A DNA stretch of 64,000 nt from Shimia sp965227725 (GTDB lineage: Bacteria > Pseudomonadota > Alphaproteobacteria > Rhodobacterales > Rhodobacteraceae), in contig NZ_CBDDGH010000006.1 in assembly GCF_965227725.1 (NCBI RefSeq), positions 620,001-684,000 of the forward strand, written 5' to 3'. The notes beneath the pieces are model-generated. The model saw only the letters and a program-made list of their open reading frames with translations, searched no databases and was not told the origin of the DNA. Made by a program: the position numbers and the translations under genes. This document shows positions 35,563 through 42,453 of this stretch, one piece after another (positions within the stretch are counted from its first letter, which is position 1; every line of letters begins with the position of its first letter).

Positions 35563-36021
35563 ATGACATTGGATGACACGGACCGGCGGCTGCTGACCGC
35601 GCTGCAAAAGAACAACCGGCTGACCGCAGATGAGCTGGGAGAGATCGCGGGGGTCTCACGCTCCGCCGTGCAGCGGCGGGTCACGCGGCTGCGGGAGATT
35701 GGCGTGATTGAAGCGGATATTTCGGTGGTGTCCGCCAAGGCCGTGGGGCGGCCCATGACCTTCATTGTGGAGGTGGAAATGGAGCGGGAACGCACGGATC
35801 TTTTGGATGAGTTCCGCCGCTCGATGCTGCAGCTGGATGATGTGCAGCAATGTTACTACGTCACCGGACAGGCGGATTTTATTCTTGTCGTCACCGCGCC
35901 GGATATGACGGCCTATGAAGAGTTCAGCCGCCGGGTGTTCAACGACAACCCCAACATTCGCCGGTTTCACAGCAATGTGGTGATAGATCGCGTCAAAGCC
36001 GGGCTGCAGGTGCCGGTTTAG
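35563..36021 (+). CDS. Lrp/AsnC family transcriptional regulator
   Basis: A 152-residue regulator with the N-terminal helix-turn-helix LDDTDRRLLTALQKNNRLTADELGEIAGVSRSAVQRRVTRL and a C-terminal RAM ligand-binding domain (MLQLDDVQQCYYVTGQADFILVVTAPDM). It is divergent from the thioesterase-headed catabolic operon, which it probably controls in response to an amino acid-like ligand. The ATG at 35563 is used; an upstream TTG is also in frame. The ectoine catabolic cluster is likewise paired with an Lrp-type regulator. Confidence 0.92.
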   Translation: MTLDDTDRRLLTALQKNNRLTADELGEIAGVSRSAVQRRVTRLREIGVIEADISVVSAKAVGRPMTFIVEVEMERERTDLLDEFRRSMLQLDDVQQCYYVTGQADFILVVTAPDMTAYEEFSRRVFNDNPNIRRFHSNVVIDRVKAGLQVPV

Positions 36022-36051
36022 GGCCGCTGGCAGACGCGGCCCGAGACGAAC

Positions 36052-36327
36052 CTAGCTGCAGCAGCTGCAGGATGAGGTTTTGGCTGCCGGCTGCAGATCA
36101 TCCTCAATCAACGGTAGCTCACCGGTGAGCGCAAGCGCGGGGATGCCAAGCGCGCCTGCGATGCGGATCACCGTCGCCTCGGGCAAGGCTGCGCCTTTGG
36201 AGGCGGTTTCAAGCTTGGTCAATTGACGCTCTGTGAGGCTGGTGAGTTTGGCAAGCTTGGGGCGCCCGAGCTTGCGTGCCTTGCGCACGGATTTCAAACG
36301 CTGAGGATCAATGGTGAGCTCGGTCAC
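36052..36327 (-). CDS. small HTH protein with Cys-rich tail
   Basis: A 91-residue protein. Residues ~8-65 form an XRE/Cro-like helix-turn-helix (VRKARKLGRPKLAKLTSLTERQLTKLE; ATVIRIAGALGIPALAL). The last residues, TSSCSCCS, place three Cys at the C-terminus, which is unusual for this fold and could bind a metal or sense redox state. It is convergent with the Lrp gene and downstream of the DeoR-type gene on the same strand, but 111 bases away. No target is evident. Confidence 0.7.
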   Translation of the reverse strand: MTELTIDPQRLKSVRKARKLGRPKLAKLTSLTERQLTKLETASKGAALPEATVIRIAGALGIPALALTGELPLIEDDLQPAAKTSSCSCCS

Positions 36328-36438
36328 GGGGCACCTGTCTGCAGAAAATGTGATAGTGTTACATAGGCCCGCGCAGACCGAATGCCAAGCGGATCTGATG
36401 GCCCCGTGCGCCTTTGCCAGACCCTGCGGTCTGCCAAC

Positions 36439-37197
36439 CTAGCCGCTTTCTTGCACGCGGATGGTTTTCTCTGCGCAGATGGCCTGTAGCGCCTCAGGCA
36501 GCGCGTCGGTGAACAGGCGGTCTACTTCGGCAAAATCCAAAATCCGCGCGGGGGCGTTGCGTTGGAATTTGCTGTGATCGGCCAAAAGCCAGGTTTCGCG
36601 TGCGCCGAGATGCGCGGCCTGCGACACCGCGATTTCATCCATGGCAAAGTCATAGGCTGCGCCGTCTGCGGAGATCGCGGAGCAGCCCAGAATGGCGTAA
36701 TCAAAGGCAAAATCACGCACCATACGTTCTGCGATGGGGCCAACAAGCCCGCCATCTTCGGGGCGGGGTTTGCCACCGGTCAGCAAGACGTCACAGCGCT
36801 CATTGCCGGAGAGGATTTGCGCCACATTGAGGTTGTTGGTGACCACCAATAGCCCGTCATGGCCCAGAAGCGCGCGGGCCAGCGCCTCGGTGCTGGTGCC
36901 GATGTTGATGAAGAGTGCGGAGCCATTGGGGATTTCTGCAGCGCAGGCCTGTGCCATGGCGGCTTTGGCCTCTGCATTCACACGGCTGCGCTCCTCATAA
37001 GCGATGTTGCGCACGCCTGAGGGCAAAACCGCGCCGCCATGCACGCGCTCCAACCGCCCGGCATTGGCGAGCTGGGTGAGATCGCGGCGGATGGTCTGCA
37101 CGGTCACATCAAAATGCGCGGCCAGCCCTTCGACGGTCACTTTGCCCTCTGTGCGGGCGATTTCGAGGATTTCACGGTCGCGGAAACTGCTGTGCAT
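36439..37197 (-). CDS. glpR: DeoR family regulator, probable glycerol-3-phosphate repressor
   Basis: A 252-residue DeoR-type protein. The N-terminal winged helix (REILEIARTEGKVTVEGLAAHFDVTVQTIRRDLTQL) and the sugar-phosphate-binding DeoRC domain (SALFINIGTSTEALARALL; CSAISADGAAYDFAMDE) are clear. It is divergent from glpD, and half-sites of the E. coli GlpR type (AATGTTCG) lie between them, so glycerol-3-phosphate sensing is likely. Another ATGTTCG overlaps its own start codon, suggesting autoregulation. Confidence 0.88.
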   Translation of the reverse strand: MHSSFRDREILEIARTEGKVTVEGLAAHFDVTVQTIRRDLTQLANAGRLERVHGGAVLPSGVRNIAYEERSRVNAEAKAAMAQACAAEIPNGSALFINIGTSTEALARALLGHDGLLVVTNNLNVAQILSGNERCDVLLTGGKPRPEDGGLVGPIAERMVRDFAFDYAILGCSAISADGAAYDFAMDEIAVSQAAHLGARETWLLADHSKFQRNAPARILDFAEVDRLFTDALPEALQAICAEKTIRVQESG

Positions 37198-37284
37198 GTT
37201 CGGTTATCTTCGTTTTGCAATTTCAGCCGTGGCAGGGTTTTTGTGAATTTACAATGAAAACCTATGCCGGAGAGGTGGTTTTTC

Positions 37285-37330
37285 TTGACTCTCAGATGCG
37301 AAAATGTTCGAAGATGCGCGAAAATGTTCG
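37285..37330 (+). promoter_or_regulatory. glpD promoter region with two GlpR-type half-sites
   Basis: GCGAAAATGTTCG occurs twice in direct orientation with a 20-base period (37298-37310 and 37318-37330), just after a possible -35 box TTGACT (37285-37290). AATGTTCG fits the half-site of the E. coli GlpR operator. The -10 box is not clear. Spacing of two helical turns favours cooperative binding on one DNA face. Confidence 0.6.
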
Positions 37331-37355
37331 TAAGCGTTCCGCGAAAGGGAATCCC

Positions 37356-38939
37356 ATGACAGCGCAGGCAGACAGCACCGTAGATCTCTTTGTGATCGGG
37401 GGTGGCATCAACGGATGCGGCATCGCACGGGATGCGGTGGGCCGCGGCCTCTCCGTGGAACTGGCAGAGATGAACGATCTGGCCTGGGCGACCTCTTCGG
37501 CCTCCACCAAACTGTTTCACGGCGGGCTGCGCTATCTGGAGTATTTTGAGGTGCGTCTGGTGCGTGAGGCGCTGATTGAACGGGAAACCCTGCTGCGCGC
37601 GATGCCGCATATCAGCTGGCCGATGCGCTTTGTGCTGCCGATGCATAAGGACATGCGGTTTGACAATGACACGCCAACATCGCGCATCCTGTCGCTGGTC
37701 ATGCCGTGGATGAAGGGCCGCCGCCCTAGCTGGCTGATCCGTCTCGGTCTCTTTATGTATGACAACCTTGGGGGGCGCAAAATTCTGCCCGGCACGCGCA
37801 CGGTGGACCTGAAGTCGGACGAGGCGGGCAAACCGCTGAAGGGCAAATTTGCCAAGGCGTTTGAATATTCCGATTGCTGGGTCGAGGACAGCCGTCTGGT
37901 TGTTCTGAACGCGCGCGATGCCGAAGCACGTGGCGCGACGATCCATACCCGCACCAAGGTGCTTTCTGCCGCGCGCACCGATGGTCTGTGGCAGATCGAG
38001 ATGGAAGATGTGGAGACCGGCGCCCGCCGCACGGCCCGCGCCAAGGCGCTGGTGAATGCGGGTGGCCCGTGGGTGGCCGATGTCATTCAAGGTGTACTGA
38101 AACAGAACTCTTCTGCGGGCGTGCGTCTGGTGCGCGGCTCGCACATTGTGACCAAGCGCCTGTTTGATCACGACCGCTGCTATTTCTTCCAGGGTGAGGA
38201 TGGCCGGATCATCTTCGCCATTCCTTATCAGGAAGATTTCACGCTGATCGGGACCACCGATCAGGAGCATACCAACGCCGATGAAGCCCCGACCTGCACC
38301 GATGAAGAAGCGCAGTATCTGTGTGACTTTGCCTCAAACTATTTTGAGAAGCCGGTGACGATGGAGGACATTGTCTGGCGCTACTCAGGTGTGCGCCCGC
38401 TTTATGATGATGGCGCCTCCTCCGCGACCGCGGCGACCCGCGACTATGTGCTGAAGCTTGATGACAACGGCGCGCCGGTGCTCAATGTCTTTGGCGGCAA
38501 GATCACCACCTATCGCAAGCTGGCCGAGGCGGCGATGGCCAAGATTGTGCCGTTCTTCCCCGAAGCCACCGCCCCGTGGACAGCGGGCGTGGCGATGCCC
38601 GGCGGTGATTTTCAGGTGCATGAGGTTGAAGGCAAGATAGCCGCGCTGCAAAGCCGCTATCCATTCCTGACACCGGCTTGGGCCAAACGCCTGATCCGCG
38701 CCTATGGCACCGAGGCCGAGACCATGCTGGGCGAGGCCAAAGAAGCGGCGGATCTGGGGATCGATTTTGGCGCAACCCTGACAGAGGCCGAAGTGCGCTG
38801 GCTGATGGAAAAGGAATATGCGCGGGCGGCCGAGGATGTGGTCTGGCGGCGCTCCAAGCTGGGCCTGCGGCTCTCAGAGGCACAAATTGAGGCGCTCAAC
38901 GCCCATATGCAGGCTGCGCGGCAAAAAGCCTTCGCCTGA
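37356..38939 (+). CDS. glpD: aerobic glycerol-3-phosphate dehydrogenase
   Basis: A 527-residue FAD enzyme peripheral to the inner membrane that oxidises glycerol-3-phosphate to dihydroxyacetone phosphate and passes electrons to quinone. The N-terminal FAD fold is DLFVIGGGINGCGIARDAVGRGLSVELAE, followed by TSSASTKLFHGGLRYLEYFEVRLVREAL. FGGKITTYRKLAE and the C-terminal helical domain are also typical. The start at 37356 has GAAAGGGA upstream and begins just before the FAD motif; the frame is open from 37215. No glpF or glpK is adjacent. Confidence 0.95.
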   Translation: MTAQADSTVDLFVIGGGINGCGIARDAVGRGLSVELAEMNDLAWATSSASTKLFHGGLRYLEYFEVRLVREALIERETLLRAMPHISWPMRFVLPMHKDMRFDNDTPTSRILSLVMPWMKGRRPSWLIRLGLFMYDNLGGRKILPGTRTVDLKSDEAGKPLKGKFAKAFEYSDCWVEDSRLVVLNARDAEARGATIHTRTKVLSAARTDGLWQIEMEDVETGARRTARAKALVNAGGPWVADVIQGVLKQNSSAGVRLVRGSHIVTKRLFDHDRCYFFQGEDGRIIFAIPYQEDFTLIGTTDQEHTNADEAPTCTDEEAQYLCDFASNYFEKPVTMEDIVWRYSGVRPLYDDGASSATAATRDYVLKLDDNGAPVLNVFGGKITTYRKLAEAAMAKIVPFFPEATAPWTAGVAMPGGDFQVHEVEGKIAALQSRYPFLTPAWAKRLIRAYGTEAETMLGEAKEAADLGIDFGATLTEAEVRWLMEKEYARAAEDVVWRRSKLGLRLSEAQIEALNAHMQAARQKAFA

Positions 38940-38983
38940 GAGAGATCGCGGAATTGATCTTTGGCCGCATGCGGCCTATACCG

Positions 38984-39013
38984 AGCCCGCACGATGCCGT
39001 CGTGCGGGCTTTT
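38984..39013 (+). terminator. rho-independent terminator after glpD
   Basis: Perfect 11-bp stem AGCCCGCACGA / TCGTGCGGGCT with loop TGCCG and a TTTT tail. Confidence 0.9.
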
Positions 39014-39126
39014 AGCTGCCGCCAAAAGCACTCGACGGCGGAAGGACCACACGGATTACTTCGGGCATTCTGCCCAGAACCCGCAAATCTAGAGACACCC
39101 CTGACTTAAAAAAGGTTGTGATAAAT

Positions 39127-41343
39127 ATGGCTGATAACAAGACACCAGACATTCTGTATACAATTGTAGACGAAGCGCCGGAGCTGGCATCTGCCTCCTT
39201 CCTGCCGATCATCCGCAAGTTCGTGTCTGCCGCTGGCATCACCGTGGGCACACCGGACATTTCGCTGGCCGGCCGCATCATCGCAACCTTCCCGGAAAAC
39301 CTGACCGACGATCAGCGCCAGTCTGACGATCTGGCCGCGCTTGGCGAGTTGGTGAAAACACCAGACGCCAACGTCATCAAGCTGCCAAACATCTCCGCTT
39401 CCGTGCCTCAGCTGGTTGCGGCCATCGAAGAGCTGCAGGCGCAGGGTTACGACATCCCGGCCTACCCGGAAGATCCGCAGTCTGACGAAGAAAAAGCCAT
39501 CCGCGCGCGTTATGACGGCATCAAAGGTTCCGCTGTGAACCCTGTGCTGCGCGAAGGCAACTCCGACCGCCGCTCCGCACGTGCAGTGAAGAACTTTGCA
39601 CAGAACAACCCGCACTCCATGGGTGCCTGGGCGTCTGACAGCAAAACCAAAGTCTCCTCCATGCCGGGCAACGACTTCTACGCAAACGAAGTTTCCGCGA
39701 CCATCTCCGCCGATCAGGCTGGTGACGCGAAAATCGAATTTGTGGCCAAAGACGGCGCCGTGACCGTTCTGAAAGACGGCTGGCCGCTGGAAGAAGGCAC
39801 CGTAGCTGACGCGACCTTCATGTCCGCGAAAGCGCTCGGCGCGTTCCTTGCTGACGCGATTGAGGATACCAAAGCTGACGGCACCATGTTCTCCCTGCAC
39901 ATGAAAGCCACCATGATGAAGGTCTCTGACCCGATCATCTTCGGCCACGCGGTCAAAGCATGGCTTGGTCCGGTTTGGGATGCACATGGCGACGCCATCG
40001 CAGCGGCGGGCGGCTCCCCGAACTCCGGTCTGGGGGCTGTTCTGGCAGCCATCGACACGCTCGACAACGCCGACGCCATCAAAGCAGAGATCGCCGCGCT
40101 CGCGCGTCCGTCCATGTATATGGTGGATTCTGACAAAGGCATCACCAACCTGCACGTGCCGTCCGATGTGATCATCGACGCCTCCATGCCTGCCGTGATC
40201 CGCGCAGGCGGCAAAGGCTGGGATGAGGCTGGTAACAAGGGTGACACCAACTGTGTGATTCCAGATCGCTGCTACGCATCCGTTTACGATGAGACCGTGA
40301 ACTTCTTCAAAGCCAACGGGGCGCTGGATGTGACCACCGCGGGCTCCGTTGCCAACGTGGGCCTGATGGCACAGAAGGCGGAAGAGTACGGCTCCCACCC
40401 AACCACCTTTGAAGCGCCAGCAGACGGCACCATCCGTGTTGTTCTGGCCAACGGTGACACCCTGCACAGCCACGACGTTGAAGCAGGCGACATCTGGCGC
40501 TCCTGCACCGTGAAGAAGGCACCGATTGAGAACTGGATCGAGCTGGCTCTGGACCGTCAGCGCCTGACCGGTTCCGAGGCGATCTTCTGGCTGGACGCAA
40601 ACCGCGCCCATGACGCCGAGCTGATCAAATACGTGAAACCTGCGCTGGAAGCTGCGGGCAAAGCGGACCTGTTCCAGATCCTCGCGCCACGCGAAGCAAC
40701 CGCACAGTCCCTCAAAACAATCACCGCGGGCAACGACAGCATCGCCATCACCGGCAACGTGCTGCGTGACTACCTGACCGACCTCTTCCCGATCCTTGAG
40801 CTGGGCACGTCGGCCAAAATGCTCTCCATCGTGAAGCTGATGCAGGGCGGTGGTCTGTTTGAAACCGGCGCGGGCGGCTCTGCCCCCAAGCACGTTCAGC
40901 AGCTGGTCGAAGAAAACCACCTGCGCTGGGACTCCATGGGCGAGTTCTGTGCGCTGGGTGAAAGCCTGAACTTCCTCGCGGATGTCAAAGGCAACGCCAA
41001 AGCGGGTGTTCTGGGTGTCGCTGCCGAAGCCGCAACCCAAGGCATTCTGGACGACAACCGCTCCCCATCCCGCAAAGTGGGCCAGCCTGACAACCGCGAC
41101 AGCCACTACTGGTTTGCACGTTACTGGGCCGAAGCTCTGGCAGCACAGTCTGACGACGCCGATCTGGCGGCAGAGTTCGCAGGCGTGGCCAAAGCGCTGG
41201 CAGAAGGCGAAGAAGCCATCCTCTCCGAGTTCGCAGCAGCGCAAGGCCCGGCAGCAGACATCGGCGGCTACTACCGTCCGTCTGTGGAGCTGAAAGCCAA
41301 AGTGATGCGCCCAAGCGCGACACTGAACGCGATCATCGGCTAA
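39127..41343 (+). CDS. icd: monomeric NADP-dependent isocitrate dehydrogenase
   Basis: A 738-residue monomeric-type enzyme (IDH-II), unrelated in size to the ~420-residue dimeric enzyme. It decarboxylates isocitrate to 2-oxoglutarate with NADP+. Recognisable stretches include the N-terminus KTPDILYTIVDEAPELASAS, VNPVLREGNSDRRSA, MGAWASDSKTKVSSMPGNDFY, and the C-terminal FETGAGGSAPKHVQQL and DNRDSHYWFARYW. The ATG at 39127 is used; an in-frame GTG at 39118 lies nearer to AAAAAGG. A strong terminator follows. Confidence 0.95.
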   Translation: MADNKTPDILYTIVDEAPELASASFLPIIRKFVSAAGITVGTPDISLAGRIIATFPENLTDDQRQSDDLAALGELVKTPDANVIKLPNISASVPQLVAAIEELQAQGYDIPAYPEDPQSDEEKAIRARYDGIKGSAVNPVLREGNSDRRSARAVKNFAQNNPHSMGAWASDSKTKVSSMPGNDFYANEVSATISADQAGDAKIEFVAKDGAVTVLKDGWPLEEGTVADATFMSAKALGAFLADAIEDTKADGTMFSLHMKATMMKVSDPIIFGHAVKAWLGPVWDAHGDAIAAAGGSPNSGLGAVLAAIDTLDNADAIKAEIAALARPSMYMVDSDKGITNLHVPSDVIIDASMPAVIRAGGKGWDEAGNKGDTNCVIPDRCYASVYDETVNFFKANGALDVTTAGSVANVGLMAQKAEEYGSHPTTFEAPADGTIRVVLANGDTLHSHDVEAGDIWRSCTVKKAPIENWIELALDRQRLTGSEAIFWLDANRAHDAELIKYVKPALEAAGKADLFQILAPREATAQSLKTITAGNDSIAITGNVLRDYLTDLFPILELGTSAKMLSIVKLMQGGGLFETGAGGSAPKHVQQLVEENHLRWDSMGEFCALGESLNFLADVKGNAKAGVLGVAAEAATQGILDDNRSPSRKVGQPDNRDSHYWFARYWAEALAAQSDDADLAAEFAGVAKALAEGEEAILSEFAAAQGPAADIGGYYRPSVELKAKVMRPSATLNAIIG

Positions 41344-41369
41344 GCGTCGGTTTGAGTTGAGAAATTAAG

Positions 41370-41395
41370 AGCCGCCCCGAGAGGGGCGGCTTTTT
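41370..41395 (+). terminator. rho-independent terminator after icd
   Basis: Stem AGCCGCCCC / GGGGCGGCT, loop GAGA, followed by T residues; 26 bases after the icd stop. Confidence 0.92.
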
Positions 41396-41586
41396 GCTTT
41401 CTGAATGTCTCAAATTCATTTGCACAACTGGTCGGCTAAGCAATCTCACCATTGATCAGCGCGCTTGAAAGAAGCCCACGTAAGCAAATGTCACCGCATA
41501 CCCACTACCCGCGTAAAGATCATCGAATTAGGTTTATTGTATGAGGTGCTTGATGCCCCTCGCCAAACAAATGAGAGGATTTCGAG

Positions 41587-41682
41587 ATGGGTAAAGGTCA
41601 AGGAAACACAGGCGGATGGCCGTCTACAACAGGAAACCCATCTGGCCGCGGTCGCCCCCCCGGTGGCGGCAAGGACAAATAG
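41587..41682 (+). CDS. 31-residue Gly/Pro/Trp-containing small protein
   Basis: A very short reading frame: ATG at 41587, TAG at 41680. GAGAGGA lies 7 bases upstream, a good Shine-Dalgarno sequence. The product contains GGWPSTTGNPSGRGRPPGGG and ends in KDK, so it is basic, Gly/Pro-rich and probably disordered. The composition is too ordered to look like noise. It sits between icd and a degraded insertion sequence; function is unknown. I have an impression of similar short GWPSTTGNPSG proteins in other alphaproteobacteria but cannot verify it here. Confidence 0.5.
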   Translation: MGKGQGNTGGWPSTTGNPSGRGRPPGGGKDK

Positions 41683-41770
41683 TCCAAACCCAGACAATCC
41701 TCACGATTGCTGAGCGACCTTAGGGGCGGAGCCGGTCGACAGCGCCCCAGTTTCGAGACACGGAAGCCTG

Positions 41771-42060
41771 CTACCAGATCGTCGTCTGAGTGGTAAATGC
41801 GCGATAGGTAGGTGTTTCCAAGACCCTAGGTGACCCGTGCGTAATCGGCTTCCAATCAAAGTCGTCACTAAAGCGTAGCTGTGTTCGCAACATGCTAGGC
41901 TCTACTTCGTATCTTCTCAGATCCGCCAAGATTTTCTGATAACGACGGCCCCCTGGGAAGGGCGACAAGATCTTTCCTATGATTAGGCCGTCGGACAAAA
42001 ACGCCTGTTCTCTAAAGTTGGTGGTGTCGGCTTCCGTGGTTGTGCCGCCTTGGAACTTCG
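41771..42060 (-). pseudogene. C-terminal gene fragment next to an IS remnant
   Basis: The minus strand reads a protein-like sequence (SDGLIIGKILSPFPGGRRYQ; DLRRYEVEPSMLRTQLRFSD; VLETPTYRAFTTQTTIW then stop) with no good start: the shortest frame begins at a TTG (41998) and the same frame stays open upstream (TTTEADTTNFREQAFLS) into DNA next to the transposase remnant. This suggests the tail of a gene cut by an insertion. The family is not recognised. Confidence 0.35.
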
Positions 42061-42122
42061 CACTTGACCCGGCCCTATGATCCGGGCCGTTGAAGTGCAG
42101 AATCCGTTCCTGTTTCTTTCTG

Positions 42123-42255
42123 TTAGTTTGGTTGCGGCCAAGGCCTGCTGAGCCGGACTTTGCGGAGCTCTAGCGAGGCAGGCCGAGTGGTTCGGTTGAG
42201 GTTGGCGTAGACGGCAGGAGTCAACCCGCCAAGCGATGTGTGCGACCTCTGTTAG
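42123..42255 (-). pseudogene. IS3-family transposase remnant (C-terminal end of OrfB)
   Basis: The minus strand encodes RSHTSLGGLTPAVYANLNRT followed by TRPASLELRKVRLSRPWPQP, then N and a stop. SLGGLTPAVYA is the characteristic end of IS3-family integrase-core transposases. Stop codons lie immediately upstream in this frame, and the rest of the element is absent, so this is an inactive scar. The region 42260-42450 holds no gene I can support. Confidence 0.7.
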
Positions 42256-42453
42256 CACTATGAATTTGAAATTATGGCGTGAATAAAGCCTGTCGGGCAT
42301 GCTGCTCTTGCGTTGAACTAAGTTTGCAAACCCGCCAACAATGCAGACATCTAACCGTCCCAGATCTAAGTTGATCGAAAGACCTGCTTTGGTCAGGCAT
42401 CGCGCCATGACTGCGCTGCAGGTTCCTTCAGTTCTGAAGGATGCCCCGCTTCA

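Noticed and set aside
39106..41244. 712-codon open frame opposite icd
   Set aside because: Antisense to a clear monomeric isocitrate dehydrogenase; no recognisable motifs.
41465..41713. 82-codon plus-strand frame overlapping the 31-codon gene
   Set aside because: No ribosome-binding site and no protein-like pattern; the short frame inside it has both.
41983..42408. 141-codon minus-strand frame across the IS scar
   Set aside because: It crosses the transposase remnant in another frame and shows no family features.
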